Positions 35,056-43,980 of a stretch of DNA of 64,000 nt are shown here, piece by piece. The stretch is taken from the NCBI GenBank assembly GCA_018822545.1, contig JAHJKA010000022.1, forward strand, positions 1 through 64,000, given 5' to 3'. Position 1 is the stretch's first letter. Each line of letters starts with the position of its first letter. A program made the translations under genes and the position numbers. The notes beneath the pieces were generated by a model. That model was given only the letters and a program-made list of their open reading frames with translations. It did no database searches and was not told the DNA's origin. The DNA is from Pseudomonadota bacterium (GTDB lineage: Bacteria > Desulfobacterota > Desulfobulbia > Desulfobulbales > SURF-16).

Positions 35056-35376
35056 TCAAATAGGGGGGACGATGGTTACCAGTATCCGCATATTCGTTTT
35101 AGCACGCACACCATGGGGTTCACGAATCTGTGAAATAAGGATATCGCCCTCTTTGGCTGGTATCTCAGTATCCCCTTCACCGAGGAAGAACCCCTCCCCT
35201 TCAATCACTTGGATCGACAGTTCGCCGTCAAGATCATGGGAGTGAACCGGAAAGGTGACACCGGCCTCAAGGTTGAAATTAATGATTTTAAAAAATTCTG
35301 AATCTTGCACAAGAAAGAAGCGTTTCATGGCGCCGGGTGTAAACTCTCTCGTCTCATCAAGTTTTATGACTTTCAT
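35056..35376 (-). CDS. cupin-domain protein
   Basis: 106-aa single cupin barrel. The metal motif HSHDLDGELSIQVIEGEGFF (about residues 41-60) and the second motif PHGVRAKTNMRILV are present. The substrate is unknown; small cupins of this type often bind a metal and a small ligand or sense redox. The gene lies just upstream of the ferredoxin gene on the same strand, so an operon is likely. Confidence 0.82.
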   Translation of the reverse strand: MKVIKLDETREFTPGAMKRFFLVQDSEFFKIINFNLEAGVTFPVHSHDLDGELSIQVIEGEGFFLGEGDTEIPAKEGDILISQIREPHGVRAKTNMRILVTIVPPI

Positions 35377-35423
35377 AATGATCTCCGTTTACCAAATTTG
35401 AGGCATCTCAAATTTCAGTTTTC

Positions 35424-35468
35424 TAAAAAAAACCAAGGGGGTCCAGATTATTGATCCGCCCCCTTGGT
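35424..35468 (-). terminator. terminator of the OmpA-like lipoprotein gene
   Basis: ACCAAGGGGG and CCCCCTTGGT form a perfect 10-bp stem with a 17-nt loop; on the minus strand a T8 run follows. It lies about 55 bp after the stop codon. Confidence 0.85.
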
Positions 35469-35521
35469 CTTTTAGATTCTAAGAATATGCTGTTTAAGAG
35501 TTAGCCTCTCCTGTGCACAAC

Positions 35522-36634
35522 CTATTTCCTGAACTGACTCTCCGGCCGGACACCCTCATTGAGAATAACCGCCTCAACCCTTCTGTTTTGCTGCCTGCCG
35601 GTGGCGTTGTCATTACTTGCCATGGGATAGTTTTTCCCGTAGCCGACAGTGACAATCCGTTCACTGGCAATACCTGTTTTTGCCAGAGCGTTCTTGACCG
35701 AAGCGGCACGCTGTTCGGAAAGTTTCTGATTGTACTCATCGCTACCAACGTTGTCGGTATGCCCTTCCACCAGCAGATTGCGGTTCGGTTTCTTTTCAAG
35801 AAACTCTGCGATTTTCTCCATACTGCGCTGGGCGCTGATGTTCAGATCGGACTTGCCAGTGGCAAACAAAACATCGCCGATAGTCAGCACGATGCCGCGG
35901 TCGGTCAATTGCCCCTGCAGCTCCGACATCTCTTTCATCAGCATTTCAAGTTCTGCCTTCGCTCTCTGCGCCTCTCGGGCCTGCTCCTCAGCCTCAGCCA
36001 TTGCCTGCGCCGCCTCTTTGGCTTTTGCTTCAGCCAGGGCATTTGCCAATGCCGCCTCTTTAGTCTGGATATCGGCGATAATTCTTGCCCGTTCGGCCTC
36101 GCTGCTCGCCGTGGCTAGTTCCTGCTTCGCACTCTCCAGCGCAAAGGCCTTTTCATCCAAATCCTGCTTGAGTAATTTCTGCTCTAACTGACTTTTCCGC
36201 AACTGCACCTCTGCCCTTTCCATGCCAAGCTTGACAACCTCGTTACGGGCGACTTCTCCCTCAGCCATGGCTACAGAAATTTGTGATTGACGCTCTGCCA
36301 TATAGGCAAGACGGGAAATGTCATTAAAGATGAGCTTTTTTTCACTGTAATTAAATTTTTTGGAAGTACCCGAGCCGTTGGCAGAATCGATCATCTTTTT
36401 CTTCTGTTCAGCTTCCTGCAATGACTTCTCGGCGCCAAGAAGTGTCTTCAAGGAGTACGATTCCACAAGGGGATTGGCCTGGGCCTGGGCATATGCTTCG
36501 CGAGCCTGATCCAGGCGCTCAATGGCGAGCTGTTCACTGTTATCTGCCACTCCTACGCAGCCTGCCAGCACAACTCCAGCAAAAATTGCAAGGGCAGCGA
36601 CTTTCAACTCATTGAAAAAACATCGATAAATCAT
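35522..36634 (-). CDS. OmpA-family lipoprotein with DUF4398-type coiled coil
   Basis: 370-aa outer-membrane lipoprotein. The signal peptide ends in the lipobox LAGC (about residues 22-25). A DUF4398-like helical region and a long Ala/Glu-rich coiled coil (about 120-235) span the periplasm. The C-terminal OmpA domain (GDVLFATGKSDLN, then LLVEGHTDNVGSDEYN and LSEQRAASVK) binds peptidoglycan. AAGGAGA precedes ATG. It follows the 128-aa DUF4398 lipoprotein gene on the same strand, probably as one operon. Confidence 0.92.
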   Translation of the reverse strand: MIYRCFFNELKVAALAIFAGVVLAGCVGVADNSEQLAIERLDQAREAYAQAQANPLVESYSLKTLLGAEKSLQEAEQKKKMIDSANGSGTSKKFNYSEKKLIFNDISRLAYMAERQSQISVAMAEGEVARNEVVKLGMERAEVQLRKSQLEQKLLKQDLDEKAFALESAKQELATASSEAERARIIADIQTKEAALANALAEAKAKEAAQAMAEAEEQAREAQRAKAELEMLMKEMSELQGQLTDRGIVLTIGDVLFATGKSDLNISAQRSMEKIAEFLEKKPNRNLLVEGHTDNVGSDEYNQKLSEQRAASVKNALAKTGIASERIVTVGYGKNYPMASNDNATGRQQNRRVEAVILNEGVRPESQFRK

Positions 36635-36664
36635 ATCAACTTCTCCTTATAAATGGATGGGTAG

Positions 36665-37051
36665 TTATTTCACGGCCGGAAGCTGCATGATTTGGTCGCG
36701 CACAGCCTGGATGGATTCTCGAAGTTTCATCGCGTCGCTTTTAGACTTTTCAGTGGGTGCCATGGCCCGGGCATATTCAGCATCAATCATGGCTTCATCT
36801 ATAAGCCTGTTGGCGGAAACCATATCCGTGGCCAGCACAGCAAGTTTGGCCTCTGCCAGCTTGGCCTCTGCCGAATGAAGAGGCTCCGGCGCATATACTT
36901 CGGCGTCAGCTGCTTTGGCGGCGTTGATATTCTTTTGCAGCTCCGGGAAACGTGCACTGGCGGTATCCGTTGTTGCGCAGCCACTTGCCAGACATATAAC
37001 CAAAGCAGCCATGGCCATGACGACATATCGCGACATATTCATCCTCTTCAT
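36665..37051 (-). CDS. DUF4398-type lipoprotein
   Basis: 128-aa envelope lipoprotein with a lipobox LASGC near residue 25 followed by an alanine-rich helical domain (SAEAKLAEAKLAVLATDM) of the DUF4398 type, the same type as in the N-terminal half of the downstream OmpA-like protein. The pair probably interacts or arose by domain sharing. AAGGAG precedes the start. Function unknown. Confidence 0.82.
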   Translation of the reverse strand: MKRMNMSRYVVMAMAALVICLASGCATTDTASARFPELQKNINAAKAADAEVYAPEPLHSAEAKLAEAKLAVLATDMVSANRLIDEAMIDAEYARAMAPTEKSKSDAMKLRESIQAVRDQIMQLPAVK

Positions 37052-37176
37052 AAGATCATTCTCCTTGTCTTTTTAACTGCAAACCATAACCAGATATTCA
37101 CGCAAAAACAGGGGCCACGTCTGCCCGTGCCCTTGCAAAAAAAATTATTTTCCAAGACCCGATGACCATCTTGTAT

Positions 37177-38211
37177 TTAGTTAGTTGCATTCAGGCAGTC
37201 TGGATGCAAAATATCTTTAGCATAATAACCATATTTCCTCTGAGCTTCGACGCAATATTCTACTATGCCTGGACAGGTAACGTCAGGATTAACGATATGT
37301 ATCCGTGAAGTTACTTTTTCTGCAATAACTTGGTCTTCGTAGTTATTGCAGTTATTGCCTTCGTCCCACGCGCCATCAAGGTAATCAGCCAAATCAAATC
37401 GGCTGTTCAATTCCCAGGCCTTAACTATCTTCTTATTTTTGATTGAAGAAACAATTTGCAGTTCACAGCTTACATAGGGCCTGTTAAAAAAATTGGCAAA
37501 GACTCCTTTTAAGGGATCATGGGTCTTGAGTAACACTTTATTCCAAAACCGCCAGCCATTGAAGTTGGCGACCAGATCGGCAAAGGAAAAAATCCCCGTG
37601 GTTGTTAAGCCGAATTTTCCAGCTTCTTGCTCCTTGCCCCATTCAAGAGCCTGACTAATATTGTGTTGATCATAATCGGTTAACTCAAAATAGTGCCAGC
37701 CCTCGGCAAAGAAATGCCCCATTTTATCCAATCCGACAAGATGATCATTGATATTGACGACATCACTCAGCTCCTTCATATTTAAGGAAAAACCTTCCAT
37801 GTAACTTATGTCGCAATAAATGGAGTCCTTTAACGATAAGGAGTAACTTTGCCGGGCCAGCAAACTACGTAATTGTGTGTCTAGATTGTAACCCTTATAT
37901 CCCCATGAAGCAGTAAAGGATTGAAAAATGGCTTTCCTCAGTTCTGTATACAAGACTTCTTCATCACAAAATTCATCTTTTTCTATATCTTCAATATCAT
38001 CTTGTTTGGCATTGGCCTTGTGAATCCCCTCTTGAATCCGTTGATTAAAAATTTCATTGATCAGCGTCAGGCTATTTTCAAGTGCAAGATCTCTTGGGGT
38101 TACACTGTCAATTTCAGCCGCAAGACTTACTTGAAACGCAAAAACACCTAATAAAGCCAATAAGATTGGCATGTTTTGCATGTGCCTAAATAAAGGTTTT
38201 CTCATATTCAC
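37177..38211 (-). CDS. hypothetical secreted protein, 344 aa
   Basis: Family not recognised. A signal peptide is clear (LLALLGVFAFQVSLAA, ending near residue 32), so the protein is exported. The mature part is acidic and rich in aromatic residues, with about seven cysteines (several in the last 60 residues) that could form disulfides. A central motif DKMGHFFAEGWHYFE looks like a conserved His/Glu site and is faintly like the DKxGH motif of some membrane-associated proteins. The region is AT-richer than its neighbours, which could reflect transfer or relaxed constraint. Confidence 0.65.
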   Translation of the reverse strand: MNMRKPLFRHMQNMPILLALLGVFAFQVSLAAEIDSVTPRDLALENSLTLINEIFNQRIQEGIHKANAKQDDIEDIEKDEFCDEEVLYTELRKAIFQSFTASWGYKGYNLDTQLRSLLARQSYSLSLKDSIYCDISYMEGFSLNMKELSDVVNINDHLVGLDKMGHFFAEGWHYFELTDYDQHNISQALEWGKEQEAGKFGLTTTGIFSFADLVANFNGWRFWNKVLLKTHDPLKGVFANFFNRPYVSCELQIVSSIKNKKIVKAWELNSRFDLADYLDGAWDEGNNCNNYEDQVIAEKVTSRIHIVNPDVTCPGIVEYCVEAQRKYGYYAKDILHPDCLNATN

Positions 38212-38254
38212 CTATCAGATATTCAAAGATATGTTCGAGGACAGCACAGCCAGC

Positions 38255-39490
38255 TCAGGTCGTGCTCATGGCGCGCAGTCTTTGCAAGAGGGGGGGGTGA
38301 GAGTAGTGAAAAAACACATAGGCCGGATGCGGGGTAAGGTTACTTAAGTTATTTATAGACAGCTTTTTCAAAGCCGAAGCCAGGGCCGCCGCGTTCAAAT
38401 ACTGGGCGGCAAAACGATCCGCTTCATACTCATTTTTGCGCGAAAAGCTGTTCATGACAAGCCCCATGAGAGTGGCGAGCGGCGAGTAGAGAATCGCAAA
38501 GCTGATCAGGGCCAAATGAAAGCTATGGATATCGGCACCTAAGGCCGCAGACAGCACGGGCTTAGCAATAAACAACGACAGAATATAGAGCATAATGCCG
38601 GTTTGACAGAGCGCCAGGACAATACCCTTTGTGGTGTGCTTTTTCTTATAATGGCCAATCTCATGGGCCAGCACAGCCACCAGTTCCTCCACCTCAAGAT
38701 CATTGATCAAGGTGTCATAAAGGACGATACGTTTTTTGGCACCCAGGCCCGAAAAATAGGCATTGGCCTTGGAGGAGCGCCGGGAGCCATCAATAACAAA
38801 GACATTATCAAGCTGAAAGCCGGCCTTGGTGCTGAAGGCCTCGATAGCATCCCGCAACTCACCCTGTTCCAGGGGGGTCTGCTTATTAAACAGCGGTACA
38901 ATCAGGGTGGAGTAGAACATGGTCATCAAAATCATAAAGCCACTCATGAGCAGCCAGGCATAGATCCAAAAAGCACCTTGAGTAATCTGGTAAAACCAGA
39001 TCACCGCAGCCAGCAGAGGGCCGCCTAAGATGACAATGAGCAGCCAGCCCTTGAGTTTGTCGGTGATAAAGGTGGCAAGGGTGGTTTTGTTAAAGGCAAA
39101 CCGCTCCTCAAGGACAAAGGTATGATAGAGGCCAAAGGGCAGGAAAAGAATTTCTGAGGCAAACATGAGCAGTCCAAAAAAGAGCAGAGAGACCAACATC
39201 TCAGTCTGCACCATACCCCGGGCAAGCTCGTCGACAAAGGCAAAGCCGCCAACCATAAGCAGGGCCAGGAGGATCATAACCTTCAGGCTGGCAGTGACCA
39301 GCTCAAACCGGCAGTTTGCCTTTTTGTATTCCTGGGACTGCTGATACTTCTCCTCGCTGTAGATGCCCTTAACTTCATCAGGGAGCTCAGTGCTGATATT
39401 CCGGCAGTTGAGAAAGCTGAGGGTTCTTTCCAAGAGGTAATCGGCGATGACGATGGTGATGATGAGATAAAGGATAATGGTGGGCGACAT
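38255..39490 (-). CDS. M48-family metallopeptidase (Ste24/CAAX-protease-like)
   Basis: 411-aa membrane zinc protease. The active-site motif is VLAHEIGHYKKKH near residues 280-292, with a downstream E in SRKNEYEADRFAAQY. Several membrane helices lie in the first 200 residues and around 300-360. Ste24-type enzymes in bacteria probably degrade damaged or small membrane proteins. An 11-G homopolymer lies 25 bp upstream of the start. No strong ribosome site is visible. Confidence 0.9.
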   Translation of the reverse strand: MSPTIILYLIITIVIADYLLERTLSFLNCRNISTELPDEVKGIYSEEKYQQSQEYKKANCRFELVTASLKVMILLALLMVGGFAFVDELARGMVQTEMLVSLLFFGLLMFASEILFLPFGLYHTFVLEERFAFNKTTLATFITDKLKGWLLIVILGGPLLAAVIWFYQITQGAFWIYAWLLMSGFMILMTMFYSTLIVPLFNKQTPLEQGELRDAIEAFSTKAGFQLDNVFVIDGSRRSSKANAYFSGLGAKKRIVLYDTLINDLEVEELVAVLAHEIGHYKKKHTTKGIVLALCQTGIMLYILSLFIAKPVLSAALGADIHSFHLALISFAILYSPLATLMGLVMNSFSRKNEYEADRFAAQYLNAAALASALKKLSINNLSNLTPHPAYVFFHYSHPPLLQRLRAMSTT

Positions 39491-39514
39491 GGGGTTAGGG
39501 TCTCTTTATGGGGA

Positions 39515-39525
39515 GGGGGGGGGGG
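39515..39525. repeat. G11 homopolymer tract upstream of the M48 protease gene
   Basis: Eleven consecutive G (C on the coding strand) lie in the 5' region of the protease gene. A nearby in-frame TAA prevents any upstream ATG from fusing to the protease whatever the tract length, so an effect would be on transcription or leader structure. Confidence 0.6.
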
Positions 39526-39596
39526 AAGACACGGCACTATCAAGCACCAAAATAACTTGGCGGGCGTAATCTTGGTATTGTGTGCCTGAATGACAC

Positions 39597-40376
39597 TCAC
39601 AGTGAATTATAAGTCGCTTCCACGCTTTCTTCACCATACTTTCTTTCCAGGCGCCGGACTATGAAGTGACCGCGGGCCATATCCTGAAAATGGTCTATGA
39701 ATAATGTATTAATTATGGCGCCGCCCGCTGCTCCGAGGACAGGGATTGATTGGGCTGCCATTTTCTCAGAGACGTGGATACTAAAACGTTCGGAAATCTT
39801 TCTTATAAATTGAACAAGAGCGGGGGCACCAGCTTCAGAAAGTCCTCTTTCGGCAATATGCTCAGCAGCCAGGGAAAGAGATTTCGCTAAAACGGTGCGT
39901 ATTGCATAATAGCCAGACTCGGCAGCATCATCACTTATACTCGGACCACCTAAGGAAAACACTTCTATACAGGCCATCTTGGCGCCAATATCGTTTACAC
40001 TTTCACCTTCGGCCCTGGCAATATCAGAAATTGATCGCAGCATGATTGTTGTGGATATTGGCAGCTCAATTGCCAATGCAGGCAAGCCAAAGAAACCGCC
40101 TATGCCGCCGCTTGCCGCCACAGCAACTTTATGCCAGAGGTCTGATGCCTTCATGCCCGGAGAGTCTTTCATCGTTAACACTGCAGCATCAACAGCCTTA
40201 GACAATGCTTCATGTGTGATTTCCGTGACCTTGGCGCGCCAATTCTCAGGCAAGAGTTCGAAGCCTTTTTCAACGGGTACGCCAAACAGGTTAGTGATCT
40301 GAGCAGCAAGACCCGGGTTCTCAAGCAACACCTTTGCATTTCTTAAGTCGTCTAAATCCGCATGTTTAAAGTTCAT
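39597..40376 (-). CDS. EcsC-family protein
   Basis: 259-aa protein of the EcsC family. The glycine-rich hydrophobic block SGGIGGFFGLPALAIELPIST and the following RSISDIARAEGE are typical. EcsC is named after the Bacillus ecs ABC transporter operon, but its biochemical role is unknown. The hydrophobic parts suggest membrane association. It lies upstream of the protease gene on the same strand, about 105 bp apart. Confidence 0.82.
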   Translation of the reverse strand: MNFKHADLDDLRNAKVLLENPGLAAQITNLFGVPVEKGFELLPENWRAKVTEITHEALSKAVDAAVLTMKDSPGMKASDLWHKVAVAASGGIGGFFGLPALAIELPISTTIMLRSISDIARAEGESVNDIGAKMACIEVFSLGGPSISDDAAESGYYAIRTVLAKSLSLAAEHIAERGLSEAGAPALVQFIRKISERFSIHVSEKMAAQSIPVLGAAGGAIINTLFIDHFQDMARGHFIVRRLERKYGEESVEATYNSL

Positions 40377-40578
40377 TAGTATACCTTGGTAAATATCTTA
40401 AAAAAGCTACAACGTGCGTTGCAGAATACAAGGGCTGTTTGGTATTGGTTGCAAGGCAACAAATAGTCACATCACCACTCCCTTTAGATCGAAGTCCGCG
40501 CTTATCTCCCGCCTTTGCGACAATGACTTACGAAAAACTGCGGCGCAGAGGAAAGCAGGACGCAGATCATTTTACTAC

Positions 40579-40854
40579 CTACCCCAGCGGCCCCAATAGC
40601 AGTAACGTTGGTGTCATCAAAATCAATGTTGTCAGTATCCACCAATATGACTTTTCGATTTCACCATGCCTTTTTGCTGAAATGGCTTTTACAACTGTTA
40701 CTAAAGCAAGAATTAATGTGATAAAGGCAATAGCCACGGCCATGTAGCCCCGGTTAGCACAGCCAAACACATATTTGGGAGTGAAGAAAAGACCGGTAAT
40801 CAAGATTGGCGCAAGCAAAGGGAGCATGACGTGCTTGGTAATTCTTTTCATCAT
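40579..40854 (-). CDS. small integral membrane protein
   Basis: 91-aa protein with three predicted membrane helices (about residues 9-28, 36-57 and 70-90) and a short basic loop (SAKRHGEIEKS). I recognise no family. GGAAGG precedes the ATG. It is flanked by non-coding gaps of about 150-200 bp, so it is probably an independent gene. Confidence 0.6.
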   Translation of the reverse strand: MMKRITKHVMLPLLAPILITGLFFTPKYVFGCANRGYMAVAIAFITLILALVTVVKAISAKRHGEIEKSYWWILTTLILMTPTLLLLGPLG

Positions 40855-41004
40855 CTATGGTCCTTCCTGTGAGAAAAATACTACGCCATTTTCCTTATGA
40901 CAAGTAATCGGAGACAAACCACATTTAATGGTTGAAACTATCAATTAAGAAATCGGGAAAACCGTGGTCTGTTACCAGTTTATACCGTTTCAAGGTGATA
41001 ATAC

Positions 41005-41400
41005 TCAAGGACCTCTAACGATATAGGATTTTCTGGCGTCTGTGGGGCCAATCCGTATGGAATTGACAAAGACACCCATATCAAGCCAGATTCGCATATA
41101 ATACACCTGGCCTGCCTCAAAGGAATATTGCCCGACCCGGTCAATGGCGGCATTCACCTCAGTATGGAGCTCATGCACCCCTGGGCTGACGGTAAACTTC
41201 AGTGGTTTTTCTGAAGAAACACGGCCAACGCTTTTTCGATCAAGGAAAACCTCAAAGGTATCTCGATAACCAAGCTCGTGGAAGACAATCACCGTCGCTT
41301 CCGTTGCTGATAACGGCGTCGCGTTGAGGGCAACATTTCGGATGTGCACGCAGCCGCTTAGTCCCAAGACAAGCAACAGCAGGAGGATATTTTGTTTCAT
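41005..41400 (-). CDS. putative lipoprotein, DUF2846-like
   Basis: 131-aa lipoprotein precursor with a lipobox GLSGC near residue 16. The mature part is a small beta domain in which TVIVFHELGYRDTFEVFLD is followed by KFTVSPGVHELHTEV and YYMRIWLDMG, a pattern like DUF2846/carbohydrate-binding-like lipoprotein domains. ATG 41400 has AGAGGT upstream; ATG 41424 would add eight residues before the signal peptide and is less likely. Confidence 0.7.
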   Translation of the reverse strand: MKQNILLLLLVLGLSGCVHIRNVALNATPLSATEATVIVFHELGYRDTFEVFLDRKSVGRVSSEKPLKFTVSPGVHELHTEVNAAIDRVGQYSFEAGQVYYMRIWLDMGVFVNSIRIGPTDARKSYIVRGP

Positions 41401-41569
41401 GCAATGACCTCTTTTTTTATTCATATTTTCCCGCCACCTTTTTCCCGGCTAAGGTTCCCCCATAAAAAGGACGATTTAATTGGTGGAACCTCAAACCACG
41501 TTCACGATTGCAACTCTCCATCACAAAAGAGAAAACCGATGCCTATCCCTTATTTCACTTTCTCATGAG

Positions 41570-42196
41570 TTATTCTTTGGGCATTATCAATTCAATGCGT
41601 CTATCCGTTTCTTCAAAATAAACGACAAGCTCTTGAATTACCCATTTCCCCATATTTTTATAGGCAAAAACGTTCGTTACGCCTTCACCTTTCGGCCCTG
41701 TAATCGTGTATTGTAACGAGGCCTGGCCATCAGGGCCACTGGTCTGGATATTGCCTGACACGAAGAATCCTGACTCGATTGGTGTCCCAATAATTTCTTG
41801 AATTTCAAGATCGTTTTGAACAATCATGAATGATGTTTTGTAGGCATCATTATGTTTCATCAAACCGATAAGCGGGAAAAATAACGCCGAAACAAAAACA
41901 ACCCAGATAACCAGAAACGCGAGTCCCCAGATTGCCCATTTTTTTTGGGTACTTTTAAAATGGTCTATGTCCCGCCAAGTACGGTTTTGCCAGGCCCACT
42001 TGTTGCCTTTTGCGCCAAGAATAAAAGGCATGATGATGTTAACCAAGGGAACAAACATGAACAAGGCGATAAAAGTACTGTTGCCGATACCCCAGATCCA
42101 ATTAAGCAGAAACGCTCCCCAATTCCATCTTTTCAATTCAGGAGGCAGAATTGACTCCTTGCCTAGGCCTGAAATGTATTGTTGCTCCATATTCAT
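41570..42196 (-). CDS. membrane protein with Coa1-like domain
   Basis: 208-aa protein with N-terminal hydrophobic segments (about residues 28-62 and 88-112) and a C-terminal soluble domain resembling the cytochrome-oxidase assembly factor Coa1 family (SGFFVSGNIQTSGPDGQASL, then TNVFAYKNMGKWVIQEL). In bacteria such domains occur in proteins of unknown function, so an oxidase role should not be assumed. It lies 18 bp downstream of the MFS gene stop on the same strand. Confidence 0.75.
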   Translation of the reverse strand: MNMEQQYISGLGKESILPPELKRWNWGAFLLNWIWGIGNSTFIALFMFVPLVNIIMPFILGAKGNKWAWQNRTWRDIDHFKSTQKKWAIWGLAFLVIWVVFVSALFFPLIGLMKHNDAYKTSFMIVQNDLEIQEIIGTPIESGFFVSGNIQTSGPDGQASLQYTITGPKGEGVTNVFAYKNMGKWVIQELVVYFEETDRRIELIMPKE

Positions 42197-42214
42197 CTCG
42201 TATTCTCCTGAGTT

Positions 42215-43402
42215 TTAATCGGTAGCTCGATTATGAGGGCGGTAAAAAGTCAACCCCATGGCCGCAAGAGCCGCGAACAATGCCCCGGCAATAAATGTGA
42301 CCGAGGCCCCGTAAAAGCTCCACAGTGTCCCGGCGATAACGCTTGCCAACAACAGCGCCCCACCACTTACCAGATTAAACACCCCGAAGGCCGTGCCGCG
42401 CAGCTCACATGGTGCCGTATCAGCAATAAGTTTCGACAGCAAACCTTGGGTGAATGCCATATGTAGTCCCCAAAATGCCGCACCAACCAAGGCGAGTGCA
42501 GGCGAAGCGGCAACCGCTAATATGACATCCGCGATGACAAGTAAGCCAAGCCCGAACACTAAGAGCTTTCGCGCCGAAAGTCGATCATTCGCCAGACCTG
42601 CGGGATAGGCAAACGATGCGTAGGCAATATTCATGACAATCATGATGGCCGGGACATAAGCCATGGGAAGTCCGACATCCTGAGCCCGAAGAATCAGAAA
42701 TGCCTCACTGAAACGGGCCAGAGTAAAGACGGCTCCCAACATAACGACAAGCCAGTATCGGAGGGGCAGGCGTGTGACATCCCTGAATGTCAGTTGATTT
42801 GGTGAAGGTGTGGCACCTTGGGTCGGCACAGGTTCGCGAAGGGCAACAATCAACAGAAATACAGCAATGAACGCCGGGATTACCGCAACCCACAACACCG
42901 CTTTGATGTCGCTTGCCAACAAGAGCATAAAGACAACCGCCAGCAGGGGTCCAAGAAAAGCCCCCACTGAATCAAGAGCCTGGCGCAGACCGTAGGCTGC
43001 ACCCCGAAGTAATGGTGGGGTAATATCGGCGATGAGCGCATCGCGGGGCGCACCGCGGATACCTTTGCCAATGCGATCGACAAAGCGGGCGGCGAACACC
43101 CAACCAATGGTGGTTGCAAGCGGGAATATCGGTTTAGTCAAGGCTCCCAGACCATAACCAATCACAGCAAGGAGTTTGCGTTTTTTAAAATAATCACTGA
43201 CCGCTCCGGAAAACACCTTCGTGGTCGCAGCGATCCCCTCGGCAACACCCTCGATAATGCCAACCGTGACCATGGAGGCGCCAAGAACCGTGGTCATAAA
43301 TACCGGCAAGAGACTGTGAACAAGCTCAGATGATATGTCCATAAACAGCGAGACAAAGCCGAGAATCCAGATCCCGCTCGGCAACGTGCGATCACTGGCC
43401 AT
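42215..43402 (-). CDS. MFS transporter
   Basis: 395-aa inner-membrane transporter with about twelve helices. The loop-2 motif DRIGKGIRGAPRDALIADITP is like that of a subgroup of poorly characterised MFS proteins. The N-terminal SLFMDISSELVHSLLPVFMTT is typical of the same group. The substrate is unknown. It precedes the Coa1-like gene on the same strand. Confidence 0.87.
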   Translation of the reverse strand: MASDRTLPSGIWILGFVSLFMDISSELVHSLLPVFMTTVLGASMVTVGIIEGVAEGIAATTKVFSGAVSDYFKKRKLLAVIGYGLGALTKPIFPLATTIGWVFAARFVDRIGKGIRGAPRDALIADITPPLLRGAAYGLRQALDSVGAFLGPLLAVVFMLLLASDIKAVLWVAVIPAFIAVFLLIVALREPVPTQGATPSPNQLTFRDVTRLPLRYWLVVMLGAVFTLARFSEAFLILRAQDVGLPMAYVPAIMIVMNIAYASFAYPAGLANDRLSARKLLVFGLGLLVIADVILAVAASPALALVGAAFWGLHMAFTQGLLSKLIADTAPCELRGTAFGVFNLVSGGALLLASVIAGTLWSFYGASVTFIAGALFAALAAMGLTFYRPHNRATD

Positions 43403-43473
43403 TTTGGTAATATTTTTCGTTTAGATTATGCACAATTGAGGTTCCCCTGATAACCTGACCAACTTATTTGCCT

Positions 43474-43878
43474 TTAGAGCCCTATTTTCGCATCCTTTGT
43501 CTGCACACAGGTCTTGTTGAAGTCGTCAAACTTTTCGCAAGTGGTTTGCACAAACGATTTCTGGGACGGGTAAAAAGTACATTTCGTCTGGTAATGGCAG
43601 GTGCTGAAAAACGCATCCCAGTGCTGGCATTCTTCTACGCATTCGATATTTCTATAGCTATACGTAGTTTTTTCAAACAGGCATTCTTTGTTAAAATCAT
43701 CCCAGTACTGGCAGTCCTTGAGGGCTAGAGGGATATCAGTTGACGGTTGACCACAGGTCACCGTAAGGTCTCTTTGACGATATGCTTCACCTGGATTAAG
43801 GTTTACCTCTTTTGCCAGGGCATTACCTGCCAGCAATACCATCCCGGCAAGTATACCCATCACCACCTGTCTGTTCAT
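43474..43878 (-). CDS. secreted cysteine-rich protein with three C-x2-[W/F]-D-x-F-x3-C repeats
   Basis: 134-aa protein, family not recognised. Residues 1-22 are a signal peptide (AGMVLLAGNALA). The mature part has nine cysteines (42, 56, 66, 80, 84, 94, 100, 114, 124). Three units share one pattern: CQYWDDFNKEC (56-66), CQHWDAFFSTC (84-94) and CEKFDDFNKTC (114-124), 28-30 residues apart. This suggests a disulfide-stapled repeat. Oxidation by Dsb-type enzymes, such as the selenoprotein in this window, is conceivable but not shown. Confidence 0.65.
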   Translation of the reverse strand: MNRQVVMGILAGMVLLAGNALAKEVNLNPGEAYRQRDLTVTCGQPSTDIPLALKDCQYWDDFNKECLFEKTTYSYRNIECVEECQHWDAFFSTCHYQTKCTFYPSQKSFVQTTCEKFDDFNKTCVQTKDAKIGL

Positions 43879-43980
43879 TATTGGATTCCTTGTTGTCTTG
43901 ATTTATCTTTACTTTCGCTATTTTTCATGACAGTCCGGGGCCATTGAGCCTTGCTGGCTGGCCAACAGCGCGGGGAAGCG

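Noticed and set aside
39283-39600. Upstream ATG reading through the G11 tract as a phase-variable extension of the M48 protease
   Set aside because: In the protease frame a TAA lies 16-18 nt before its ATG, so no tract length can create a fusion.
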